64,000 nucleotides of DNA from assembly GCA_039105265.1 (NCBI GenBank), contig JAPFFF010000002.1:6262001-6326000 (forward strand), given 5' to 3'. The notes under the pieces were generated by a model. It was not told the origin of the DNA. It did no database searches and saw nothing but the letters and a program-made list of their open reading frames with translations. The translations under genes and the position numbers were made by a program. Shown here one piece after another: positions 30,870-39,523 of this stretch. How positions within the stretch are numbered: the stretch's first letter is position 1; every line of letters starts with the position of its first letter. The stretch comes from Tritrichomonas musculus (lineage: Eukaryota; Parabasalia; Tritrichomonadida; Tritrichomonadidae).

Positions 30870-32024
30870 ATGTCGATTGGAGGGATAGTTTTAGGAATTA
30901 TTTTTATATTACTCATATTATTTATAGCATACAGACTGTACATATATAAGAAAGGTCTTCCTCTCAATATTTATTTCAATCCAAATTCAAAAATCGCTCC
31001 ACTAGTTTCCACAATTCACACTATTACCCAACGTTATCACCCAACGCCTTGGCTTTTCAATGGTCACCTTCAATCGTTATATTCAATGCAATTCCGCCCA
31101 TTCAAAAAATTCAAAAATGAACGTGAGCGTGTTACATTCCCAGATGGAGGCGAAGGAATCATAGATTGGTTCCACCCTACAGTTGAGGTGACTGTTCAAG
31201 ATGGAGATTCCAGCTATCCTAAAAAAGATGATATTATAGTAATACTTCATACTCTTGGAGGTGGATCTCGTGAAAAAGTAATTAATTACTTTGGAGTTGC
31301 ATGTGCCAAAAAAGGCTATACCGCTGTTGTACTCAATTGCCGAGGTTGTGCCGGCGCAAAATTTACTACAAAGAGAGTTTACAATAGTTTTGAAATTGAT
31401 GATTTCAAGCATTCAATTGATAATCATGTCAAAAAGAGGAATCCTCGCCACATTTTCATGGTTGGCTTTTCAATGGGTTCTCAACAATGTACAAGATATG
31501 CAGCAGTTTACCCAGATGACCTTACAGCAGTTGTTGGTGTCTCTCACTTGATGGACCTTACTAGAGCAACAAAACAAATTGACACATTTCCAGTAAATCG
31601 TTTTTATTTACCAAATATCATTGCAAGCCATCGAAGACTTTTGAAAAAACAACCTTATTTAGATCCAGAATATGCCAAAAAGTTGATGAAAATCGATTCA
31701 ATGGTTGAATTTGATGTAGCATACACAGCTCCATCAGTTGGAATGGAAATTAACGAATTTTGGAAAAATGTTTCGATTTTTGATAAAATTCCGAGATTTG
31801 GAACTCCAATACTCGAACTTGTAGCTGAAGATGATCCATTTACAAATAAAGATTTCTTCCCAATTAAAGAAGCAGAAATGGATTATAATCAATTCATGCT
31901 TCTTGTTACTGTAAAAGAAGGAGGACATTGTGGATTCATCGAGGGACTAGATGGTGAACATACATTTGTCGAAGATCTTGCTTTTGAATGGTTTGACAAA
32001 GCTTCTAAAATGAAAACTAAATAA
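30870..32024 (+). CDS. Alpha/beta hydrolase of the ABHD1/ABHD3/YheT family
   Basis: The protein has 384 residues. An N-terminal helix (about 5-22) anchors it in a membrane. The family landmarks are all present: Pro-Thr-Pro-Trp-Leu-Phe-Asn-Gly-His-Leu-Gln-Ser around 58-69, an oxyanion stretch His-Thr-Leu-Gly-Gly-Gly-Ser near 127-133, Asn-Cys-Arg-Gly-Cys-Ala-Gly at 156-162, nucleophile Ser201 in Gly-Phe-Ser-Met-Gly-Ser, acid Asp at 321/322 and base His353 in Gly-Gly-His-Cys-Gly-Phe. The catalytic triad is complete. Relatives include ABHD3, a phospholipase acting on medium-chain and oxidised phosphatidylcholines, and EMB8/YheT esterases. A membrane lipase or esterase is therefore likely; the substrate is unknown. 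Confidence 0.9.
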   Translation: MSIGGIVLGIIFILLILFIAYRLYIYKKGLPLNIYFNPNSKIAPLVSTIHTITQRYHPTPWLFNGHLQSLYSMQFRPFKKFKNERERVTFPDGGEGIIDWFHPTVEVTVQDGDSSYPKKDDIIVILHTLGGGSREKVINYFGVACAKKGYTAVVLNCRGCAGAKFTTKRVYNSFEIDDFKHSIDNHVKKRNPRHIFMVGFSMGSQQCTRYAAVYPDDLTAVVGVSHLMDLTRATKQIDTFPVNRFYLPNIIASHRRLLKKQPYLDPEYAKKLMKIDSMVEFDVAYTAPSVGMEINEFWKNVSIFDKIPRFGTPILELVAEDDPFTNKDFFPIKEAEMDYNQFMLLVTVKEGGHCGFIEGLDGEHTFVEDLAFEWFDKASKMKTK

Positions 32025-32212
32025 AGTTGATATAATTCTGTCGTATAAATTATTATTTTTATTTTGTTTCAAATTATTTTATTTTGATTAAAAATAATTA
32101 TGGTAAGTTTGAAGGATTATTTCTTATATGGTATATTGGAGCTTTGAAATAAATAACACAAAAAAATTATTCAAAAACAATAAATCGATTAAAATACATA
32201 TAATAATATGAA

Positions 32213-32283
32213 TTCGGTATCGTCGAACGGTTAAGACAAGTGGTTTTCAACCTCAAAACCGGGGTTCGACTCCCCGTACCGAA
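32213..32283 (+). tRNA. tRNA-Glu (anticodon UUC)
   Basis: These 71 bases give a seven-pair acceptor stem (TTCGGTA with TACCGAA), T8, a D-arm with AACGGTTA, anticodon loop TTTTCAA giving TTC, a four-base variable loop and a perfect T-arm (CGGGG-TTCGACT-CCCCG). The T-arm and D-loop closely resemble yeast tRNA-Glu. The anticodon stem has mismatches at its outer pair and one internal T-T, which is unusual. A T run follows immediately at 32284, as expected for RNA polymerase III termination. No intron, CCA not encoded. Confidence 0.88.
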
Positions 32284-32291
32284 ATTTTTTT
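32284..32291 (+). terminator. RNA polymerase III T-run after tRNA-Glu
   Basis: A run of T directly follows the last acceptor base of the tRNA. This is the standard polymerase III stop signal. Confidence 0.6.
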
Positions 32292-32379
32292 GAATACTTT
32301 TTTTCATAACAAATCTCCAATATAATAAAAAAAAAACTTATTAATGTTTTTTTTATTAAAAATATATTATTTTAATGTT

Positions 32380-33048
32380 TTACCAAATTACAGGGAGAGG
32401 ATCTGTCAGTGGAGAATCAATAGAATCATAATCAATATTGAGTTTTATATCATTTTTGAATAAATTCCTTTTATATTCAACTGAAACAGACTCATCTACT
32501 GCATGCTTTTTGATAAATTTATCAAATTTCTTTCGTTTTATTTCCAACTTAAAGAATTTAATATCTTTAATTCGTGAAAGTTCTGTTCTACTGTTTTTGT
32601 TAATGCTCATACTGATTCTTTCATCAAAATTTTCATAATCATTTGTTATTTTAATCCATTTTTCAACCAGGTACGAGTCAGATCTCGTCATATATGGAGA
32701 AATCAAAACAATTTTATTTTCATTTGATATTCTGTAATCAAAAAAAGTTTTTGATATGTCAAGAATCTGTCCTTTAAAGATATATATTGAATCACATGGA
32801 TATACACGGCCCAATATTGATATACTATTCATTGCATTCAATTTAATGTGCCTTATTCGAACACATGGCTGATAAACATATATTGTCATTATCATAGATC
32901 GATCATCAACTTGTTTAAATAAGGATTCATTAAATTGTAGATTACTATTTATTTCCTTATTTTCTTGATTATGGCTATGTTTAGCTGCTTGCATAAATAA
33001 AAACTGTGTAATTTCTGACCAAAAAAAATTGAATTCATTAAATGTCAT
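32380..33048 (-). CDS. Hypothetical protein (222 aa)
   Basis: I do not recognise it. The ATG-started frame is helical at the N-terminus, then has a beta-rich middle (about 55-120: Val-Tyr-Gln-Pro-Cys-Val-Arg-Ile-Arg-His-Ile, Tyr-Ile-Phe-Lys-Gly-Gln-Ile-Leu). That middle looks like a small ubiquitin-like or beta-grasp fold, but no motif proves it. A Lys-rich stretch near 165-180 precedes an acidic, Pro-containing tail ending Leu-Pro-Val-Ile-Trp. It has no membrane segment. Neighbours (tRNA-Glu downstream, kinase-like gene upstream on the same strand) give no clue. The frame is intact and composition is protein-like. Confidence 0.6.
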   Translation of the reverse strand: MTFNEFNFFWSEITQFLFMQAAKHSHNQENKEINSNLQFNESLFKQVDDRSMIMTIYVYQPCVRIRHIKLNAMNSISILGRVYPCDSIYIFKGQILDISKTFFDYRISNENKIVLISPYMTRSDSYLVEKWIKITNDYENFDERISMSINKNSRTELSRIKDIKFFKLEIKRKKFDKFIKKHAVDESVSVEYKRNLFKNDIKLNIDYDSIDSPLTDPLPVIW

Positions 33049-33865
33049 GTCTCGTTATATCCTGAAAACAAAGTGATGTGAAAGACATTTTTACATATTA
33101 GTGCTTTAAATATTTATTTTATGATTGCTAATGTTTTGCTGAAATATTTTTTGTTGGAGAGTAAAGCTGAATTTAGAATTGAGAGGAAATCATGTAAAGT
33201 TCTCAATTTTGATTTTTTAATATTCTTTATAAAAAATTAATATATAATGCTTAAATTCTCAATAATCATATTATGCACTTGCTATATTTTTTCAGATTGT
33301 AAAATATTCGGCTTCTTACCTTCTTCTTAAAATGCTTTTTTTTCAATTTCAAAAATATTTTGAAGACTCAAAATATACAAATATATGTTTTTCATATTGA
33401 AAAATTGGAATATAATCATTATTTCTCATTTGGCTGGATTTGAAAAGATATTTACATTGAAGATATATTTTTATGTAATCTGCTTAAATAATCAATTATA
33501 TTTCATGTTGTTTATTTATGAAAACTATGCGGTTTATTTATGGAAATAAATAGCAGTTTTTTATAACCTAGCATAAAATTACGTATTTAATATCAAGAGC
33601 TTTCCGGTAGAAGCTTTTTTATTTTTTTAAGCTATAATTATCTATTAAAATTTTTTAAATTTAATTTAAATACAATATTCTTCAGGTGCGTTTTAAGATA
33701 TTCCTGTTTTTTTAAATCTGAATAAGCTCAAGAAAATTTTTTTTTTTCAAATTTAATAACTTTACAAATGCTGTTTGTAAAGTTATGAAAACTCATACAA
33801 TTTAATAAATGGAATAAAAAACTACAGCTTTTTTTTATTTTTATTTTATTTATAATAAAATAGGA
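33049..33865. other. AT-rich gap with one strong hairpin
   Basis: About 0.8 kb without a gene. It holds the promoter of the hypothetical protein and the 3' flank of the kinase-like gene. The only structured item is the 13-pair hairpin at 33756-33786. Confidence 0.5.
33756..33786 (-). terminator. Perfect 13-bp hairpin in the kinase-like gene's 3' flank
   Basis: Arms at 33756-33768 and 33774-33786 pair perfectly around a five-base loop (tgctg). The hairpin lies about 80 bases past the stop codon of the leftward kinase-like gene, so in the transcript it would sit in the 3' untranslated region or just beyond it. A role in 3'-end formation or mRNA stability is inferred from position only. Confidence 0.45.
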
Positions 33866-34942
33866 TTATTTAAAGTTAACGCAAAAGAGATTAGTTGAGA
33901 CTTGATTTTTCTTTTCAAATTGTTCAATTGATTGAATATAATTGTCGATTTCTTGAAGATCTTGCTTAGATGTAATTCCATCAATGAGGAAGCATTTATT
34001 TTTAGAGATAACTTCAAATATAAATGATGCTGTTGGTCGTTCTGAAGGATTTGGACTGAAGCACTTCTCAAAAAGTTCTTTATATTCTTTAGACATACCT
34101 TCTGGTAATACTGGAAAAGTACCATCTATAACCTTTGTCTTCAAATAAACGGGAGATAATTTTTTAGAGGGATCTGTTTTCAATTTAAATGGCTCAACAC
34201 CTGTAACTAGTAAGTAAATCATACGACCAAGTGCAAATACATCAACCTTTTCATTGTATAAGCTATAATTTGGTACAAAAAGTTCTGGTGCTTGATAATA
34301 TGCTGCGTCATCTCTTAAAACTGTTTTCGGTTTATCGTGTTTAATATCAAATTCTCGTGATGTACTGAAATCAAAAATTTTTGGATAAAAATTATCATCA
34401 AGCCAAATAGAATTTGGATTTATGCTTCGATGAAGAATTTGTTGACTGTGGAGAAAACGAAGTGCAGCAGAAATTCCTAAAATACATATTTGTCGTTTAA
34501 CTGGTGGTAAATTAAGATGCGAACTTCGAATATGGCTTTGAATTGACTTATTTTTAAAGTATTCAAGAAATATAATAGGATTTGGCTGGTATTCTTTCTC
34601 ATTAAAATCATCAAACTTTATTTTAGTATTGTATAAATCTAATCCTTTAAATTTTACAATCGCTGGGTGATTTAACGAATTCAGAATTAAAGCTTCGCGA
34701 AGAAGCGAGAGTTGTCTATACCAGCGGCTTTCTTGTACAGAATCTTCACCTTTATCTTCTTCTTGAAGGGCTGATGGATCAAAAACTTTGCATATAACTT
34801 TTTTATTCGTACTGGCTTCAGTTGCTGTACAGAATCTAACTGCTTCAGTTCCATTATTAATATAAAGTTCATCATCATCATCGTCTTCAGCAAATGTTCC
34901 GTACTTTATAAAAAGATCAGAAAAATCTTTGTTATTATTCAT
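33866..34942 (-). CDS. TKL-like protein kinase fold, probable pseudokinase
   Basis: From the first ATG the protein has 358 residues. The kinase fold is complete: ATP-Lys52 in Val-Ile-Cys-Lys-Val-Phe, alphaC Glu83, Leu-His-Arg-Ser at 170-173, Asn177, Asp-Phe-Ser at 191-193, Ala-Pro-Glu at 218-220 and Asp-Val-Phe-Ala-Leu-Gly at 234-239. The catalytic-loop Asp of His-Arg-Asp is Ser173, and the Gly of Asp-Phe-Gly is Ser. The metal-binding Asp191 and the Lys are kept, so nucleotide binding is plausible while phosphotransfer is doubtful. The N-terminus has an acidic run. Lineage-expanded TKL-like kinases are common in trichomonads, and many of them are catalytically dead by motif. A signalling scaffold role is inferred. 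Confidence 0.85.
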   Translation of the reverse strand: MNNNKDFSDLFIKYGTFAEDDDDDELYINNGTEAVRFCTATEASTNKKVICKVFDPSALQEEDKGEDSVQESRWYRQLSLLREALILNSLNHPAIVKFKGLDLYNTKIKFDDFNEKEYQPNPIIFLEYFKNKSIQSHIRSSHLNLPPVKRQICILGISAALRFLHSQQILHRSINPNSIWLDDNFYPKIFDFSTSREFDIKHDKPKTVLRDDAAYYQAPELFVPNYSLYNEKVDVFALGRMIYLLVTGVEPFKLKTDPSKKLSPVYLKTKVIDGTFPVLPEGMSKEYKELFEKCFSPNPSERPTASFIFEVISKNKCFLIDGITSKQDLQEIDNYIQSIEQFEKKNQVSTNLFCVNFK

Positions 34943-36168
34943 ATTACAAATTGATTTGACCAATTGGTTATTTAATTGTATTTTACAATATGGTAATTTT
35001 GACAATATCTCAATATAGTATTGAAAACAATTAATTACTATTTCTTTTATAATATTTATAAATTATATTATATCAAAAATGTTCATATACAATGATAGTA
35101 TAATTATTCATATCGTGTATTTCATTGTAGTAAAAAGAGGTAAGGAAAATAACTTTTGTGAGAAATTGTGAGAATTATAAAAATGTAATTATCTTATTAT
35201 ATTAAATAAGAAAAGATATATTTTACATAAATATAAATTTTATGTAAATATATTAATATTAAAAAAATTATATTTAAAAAAATTTAAGGGAAATGATTAA
35301 ATATTAGTTTTTTTTTTTAATTTCAAAGGAAAAGTTAATAAATTAGACTTTTTGAGAAAAAAAATCTAACTCTTTTTGTTTGTTTGGAATGAAGTATTGA
35401 AAATTGAGTGAATTTCGTTATGGTTGAATTTTAAGAGATTTACTTCGGTTATTTGTTTAATTGAGATCTGTCAAAATTTATTCAATTTCATAAAATCTGT
35501 GTATCTTCGAAAATGATTTATTTTTATAATATTTTTAACTATATTTCATATAGATATATATATGAAATAATTTATATGAAATTAATTAAATGCAGCAATA
35601 ATAGATTTTTTTTTAATACCCAATTTAGTAAAAACATTGGCGAAATAATATGCTTAATTAAATTTTTATACCAATTTCAATTTATACCTGACAAAAATAT
35701 AAATATTATAACTTTTTAATATGCTTGCTATTTTGAGAACCAATATCGAAAACTTTGCTTTTAAACATCTGATATCCGATTATCAGTTTGAAAATCTGAT
35801 ATCGAGATTATCAAGTCTGAAAATTGATATGAAAAGAAATATAATTACCGAGATCGCATTATCTCAAACATATTTATCTTTTTTTATAATGAATATTTTT
35901 GATATAAAATATTAAAATATAAATAATAGAATATATATATGTTTATTTTTAAAATTAAAATAAAAAAAATACATATTTTTATAATGGATATTGGAGATTC
36001 ATCAGTTTACTTTGAGTTGTGTATGATACTCAAAAGATTATAATGCATATAATTATAATTATTTATTTATCATTCAATTTGAGTGATTCAATCACTTCTC
36101 TATTTGAATTGCATATATTTATATATCCTAATAATATATATATATTATTATTATTATTTTTATTCATT
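34943..36168. other. AT-rich gap, no gene supported
   Basis: About 1.2 kb. Two short plus-strand frames near 35513-35719 and 35721-35915 are composed mostly of Ile, Phe, Tyr, Asn and Lys, as random AT-rich DNA would be. A few ctgatatc motifs recur near 35768-35800. Nothing else is seen. Confidence 0.5.
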
Positions 36169-36639
36169 TTATGATTTCAGACCGCTTTCAATACCATCAA
36201 CTAAATATGAAAATTCTTGTTTGTTAAGATGGATGTCTGGATTAATTCCATGTTGTGAAATTATGCTAACAACTTGGCCTGGCGTGAGATTAAGACCTAA
36301 TAATCTGAGAAATAAAAGAACTTCATCGAGATCAAGTGTACCACTGTCATCTTGATCAAGACTTTCGAAAACCATATTATAAAATTCTGTTTTATTAATT
36401 CTGTATAAGCCAAGAATCTCCAAAAACTTCTTAAATTGATTAAAATTGATTTCAGATTTTCCTCGACCAACTAAAAGAATACAAAGCAGAGAATATTGTT
36501 CAGGCATTTCAAGCATTCGGCAAAGAACTTTAAGTTCGTTCTCATCTAGTAAGCCGTTTTCATTTTGATCAAGGTTGGCATATATTGCCATAACTTCTTC
36601 TTCTCCTTTATTGCATGTATAAACTCGGTATGACGACAT
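36169..36639 (-). CDS. EF-hand calcium-binding protein (calmodulin/centrin-like)
   Basis: The protein has 156 residues and four EF-hand positions. Loops one (Asp24-Gln-Asn-Glu-Asn-Gly-Leu-Leu-Asp-Glu-Asn-Glu35) and three (Asp95-Gln-Asp-Asp-Ser-Gly-Thr-Leu-Asp-Leu-Asp-Glu106) are canonical and should bind calcium. Loops two (near 58-69) and four (near 130-141) have lost their ligands. One working site per lobe is a pattern of calmodulin-like and calcineurin-B-like sensors. The target is unknown. A TCATA sits about 15 bases before the ATG. Divergence from calmodulin is high. Confidence 0.88.
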   Translation of the reverse strand: MSSYRVYTCNKGEEEVMAIYANLDQNENGLLDENELKVLCRMLEMPEQYSLLCILLVGRGKSEINFNQFKKFLEILGLYRINKTEFYNMVFESLDQDDSGTLDLDEVLLFLRLLGLNLTPGQVVSIISQHGINPDIHLNKQEFSYLVDGIESGLKS

Positions 36640-36728
36640 AGGTTACTATTATGAAATTTTTCAATGGTTAATTGGTCGATAAAGAATCAATAGTTTTTTT
36701 CAATGAAAAAAGTTTTTATCCATAAAAA

Positions 36729-37097
36729 TCAAATATTTTTTTTATTTTCTATACTTTCTTGTATTTCTCTATGGAGTGTTATTCTTCTATAGCTTTCATC
36801 CCAAAGTTCCATTTTCTCAATTATTGGGTACGCAACATCATAATTGTCATCCAGCCATTTTATCAAGACACCTTTATGTCTTTTGATAAGTCTGTCCATT
36901 TTTATTTCTGTATTTTCAGCAATTATATTAGATATGCTAATCAATTCATTGTGTGAAATTCCTGTTCCAAATTTGGTTATTATAACTTTCATTATTTTTG
37001 TATTTTTTGGATCAAAACCTGATAAATATTTTTGAATTTTTTGAGTATCTGACGTATTTTTATCTGATTTATTATATTTTTTCGTTTTACTTAACAT
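36729..37097 (-). CDS. Small basic hypothetical protein (122 aa)
   Basis: The first ATG gives Met-Leu-Ser-Lys-Thr-Lys-Lys. A Lys/Ser/Asn-rich tail of about 25 residues leads into a helical domain with Gly-Phe-Asp-Pro-Lys-Asn-Thr-Lys, Ile-Thr-Lys-Phe-Gly-Thr-Gly and Leu-Ile-Lys-Trp-Leu-Asp-Asp-Asn-Tyr. The pattern suggests a small helical, possibly nucleic-acid-binding domain, but I recognise no family. TCACT and TCATT motifs lie within 20 bases of the ATG, fitting a trichomonad initiator. It is divergent from the BAR-like gene about 100 bases away. Confidence 0.6.
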   Translation of the reverse strand: MLSKTKKYNKSDKNTSDTQKIQKYLSGFDPKNTKIMKVIITKFGTGISHNELISISNIIAENTEIKMDRLIKRHKGVLIKWLDDNYDVAYPIIEKMELWDESYRRITLHREIQESIENKKNI

Positions 37098-37199
37098 TAT
37101 CAATGAAGTGAGTATCAAGTAAAAAATTTTTAAAAAATTTTCAAAATTTCTTATTCAAAACGTTTAGAATTTTGCAACGTCGTTTGAATTTTTTTTGAA

Positions 37200-37931
37200 A
37201 TGATAAATAGCTTATTAACCAAATATACAGGAATAGGAGTAGAGAAAACAAAAGATCAGAATTATTCTGAAGCTAAATTAGAGTTGAAAAAGATCGCAGA
37301 TAGTATTAGTAATTTTGATCAGTTAATTAATTATGTAGTGCAAATTGAAGAAACTCTACAAAAACTCTCTGATGCATCAATAAACTTAGCAGAAGATATT
37401 GATCATTTTTTTTCCGATGCTCCTGAAGAACAGCAATATCGAGCAAAAACTCATTTAAATTTTTCGATACATTTTTCAGCATTAACCAGTAATTTTTTTA
37501 TTCCACGCACTGAAGCAAATGTTTTTTCATTATTAAAACAACTTAAAGAAGAAGTAAATGAACTAACTCAACTCAAAGAAACTATTAAATTATTAAGATT
37601 TGAATATGACAGATATAGAGCAATTGTTAATTATTTATCTGATTCAGCCAAAATAGAAGAGAAAGATATGAAAGAAGCTGTCTTAAAAATGAACCAGAAT
37701 TACCAGCAATATTACAGTCAAAAAACGCAGTTTATTAACGCTGTAAATAACCTCAAAGAAAACCGTGAAATTATATTCAAAAGGCCACTTCAAAATATGA
37801 TATGCTTAACATCGCAATATATGATGCAAGTTTTTCGTGAAGTTCAGAAATATAGAACAACTTTCCCGCCTGAATTGTTCGTTCCAAAAAATAATATAAT
37901 TGAAAAGAAAAATGATGAAAAAGAAAAGTGA
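37200..37931 (+). CDS. BAR-like helical protein (243 aa)
   Basis: An all-helical protein with long amphipathic, charged helices: about 45-70 (Glu-Glu-Thr-Leu-Gln-Lys-Leu-Ser-Asp-Ala-Ser), 105-160 (Gln-Leu-Lys-Glu-Glu-Val...Leu-Arg-Phe-Glu-Tyr-Asp-Arg-Tyr) and 165-220. Three long helices with an Arg/Tyr-rich middle helix are typical of BAR-domain proteins, which dimerise and bend membranes in endocytosis and endosome sorting. The charged Lys/Glu tail is probably disordered. Length fits a minimal BAR protein. The assignment comes from helix pattern, not from a diagnostic motif; a plain coiled coil is the alternative. Confidence 0.55.
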   Translation: MINSLLTKYTGIGVEKTKDQNYSEAKLELKKIADSISNFDQLINYVVQIEETLQKLSDASINLAEDIDHFFSDAPEEQQYRAKTHLNFSIHFSALTSNFFIPRTEANVFSLLKQLKEEVNELTQLKETIKLLRFEYDRYRAIVNYLSDSAKIEEKDMKEAVLKMNQNYQQYYSQKTQFINAVNNLKENREIIFKRPLQNMICLTSQYMMQVFREVQKYRTTFPPELFVPKNNIIEKKNDEKEK

Positions 37932-38499
37932 CATTTTATTTGGTCAATAATAATCTAATTAATTTTTTATATGTTTATTCGCTATATTATGCCATGCTTT
38001 TTTTTTGTATTAAAAAAAAAATTTTTTTTAACTACTTCAATTTATTTTTCATTATGTGTTTTGCAACTTTTTGTGTACTTTACATAGCTCAAAAAGTTAT
38101 ACCTATTTTTTATTTTTTAAATAAATCACTTGATTAATCCCCTAACTGTTGATGGTCAACTTTCAGTTGAAAAAGCGAACTAGCTGATGTTAATTCATAT
38201 TATATTTTCCAAAAGAATGTTTTTATTACACGGTCGTTTAATTATATTTTGTCCTTTTTTATTACAATCGAATAGTTTTACAATTAATCTCTATGAAGAA
38301 ATATTAAGCGCTATTACACATAGATGTTATATATTTGTTTAAATTGAAAGATAATTCGATGTATCATGAAAAAATTCATTTTTATTTTTTTGATTAATTT
38401 AATGAAAAACTCACTCTGTATGGAAGAATTTCATATTTATTATGATATAATATACCCTTAGAAATTAACTGTCATTTTTTTTTTTTTTTTTTTACGGAA
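37932..38499. other. AT-rich gap before the Polinton elements
   Basis: No gene is supported. A short Phe/Tyr-rich frame at 37928-38137 is compositional. A long T run at about 38474-38493 is followed by the short repeated motif taaacgta. The left border of element 1 probably lies between here and 38,940, but I cannot fix it. Confidence 0.45.
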
Positions 38500-38950
38500 T
38501 AAACGTACGAGTAAACGTAAGAAGAAAATTTTGGAAAATTTTCTCACAAATAATATTATTTTCTCTCTCAAAATCTGACAATTCTAGTAGTATGATGAAA
38601 AGGGTGATTTTAGGACTAAGTCCCAAAACCCCCCTTTTTGCATCCCGCGCCTAGTGAAAGTACAACTGTCAAACTTTCGGTACAATTCTTATATCATTTT
38701 CATATATGATCTACAACAGGCGTGATTTTTCAAAAATTACACTCAGACTTGTTTTCAAAATCGAAATTTACATCATCGAACTCAAAATCATGAACTTTTT
38801 TGATGATCTCAAATTTATCGAAATACATATGCGAGATAAATTTCTGAACTTTACATATGTTTTCAATACTGTTTTAATATTTGATCTGAGGTAGGTGATT
38901 TTAGGACCTGTATTGCGCATAAGAACTTTTCAATACTTATTCAAATTTTT

Positions 38951-39275
38951 TACCTTGCCACGTGGATAGATATTTTTTTTCGTTATTTTGTGCTTATTCA
39001 AAATTTACCTTGCCACGTGGATAGATATTTTTTTTCGTTATTTTGTGCTTATTCAAAATTTACCTTGCCACGTGTCATGATAAACTTCTGAAATTACCTT
39101 GCCATTCTGCTTTTGTATTCTTTTCATTACTTATTCAAATTTTTTACCTTACCACGTGGATAGATATTTTTTTCGTTATTTTGTGCTTATTCAAATTTTT
39201 TACCTTGCCACGTGGATAGATATTTTTTTTCGTTATTTTGTACTTATTCAAATTTTTACCTTTCCACTTGCCAAG
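38951..39275. repeat. 55-56 bp tandem repeats with CACGTG palindromes
   Basis: Units beginning taccttgccacgtggataga start at about 38951, 39006, 39061, 39145 and 39201, with partial units at 39095 and 39257. Most carry the palindrome ccacgtgg, a T run, then cgttattttgtgcttattc. Copies are very similar, so the array is recent. It lies at the left side of element 1, where Polintons often have subterminal repeats, just ahead of the polymerase gene. Confidence 0.85.
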
Positions 39276-39302
39276 ATAAATTTTATTTCCAAATCTGAAA
39301 AT

Positions 39303-39375
39303 AAAAAATGTCGGCCCTTCTATATTTCGAACCATGTAACTTTGCACTTATGAAATACCACTGAGCTAGGATTTC
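39303..39375 (-). pseudogene. Degenerate tRNA-like sequence (Cys-GCA-like)
   Basis: On the minus strand a good A-box (tagctcagtggta) is followed by a loop with gca in anticodon position and a near B-box (ggttcgaaa). The spacing is that of a tRNA. The acceptor arms do not pair and the D and T stems are poor, so it is not a working tRNA. It sits between the tandem repeats and the polymerase gene of element 1. Confidence 0.45.
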
Positions 39376-39523
39376 AATTATGATTTCAATTATGATTTTA
39401 ATATTTGAAATTCAATTCTGAAAAATCAAAAATGAAAAAAACATGATTTCTAAAAATTTCTGTTTTCATTTATTAAACATAATTTTTGTTTTTCATTTTT
39501 TTTATCAAACATAAACAACACAA

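Noticed and set aside
35513-35915. Two consecutive plus-strand frames of 68 and 64 residues
   Set aside because: Composition is what AT-rich DNA gives by chance, with no motif or initiator support.
36729-37118. Longer start for the small basic protein and for several minus-strand genes
   Set aside because: The extra N-terminal codons begin at TTG or GTG; the first ATG was used, in some cases supported by an initiator motif.
37928-38137. 69-residue Phe/Tyr/Leu-rich frame after the BAR-like gene
   Set aside because: It overlaps the previous stop and is built from T-rich runs; no sign of selection.
39099-39353. Frames on both strands in the CACGTG repeat array
   Set aside because: They only mirror the tandem repeats.
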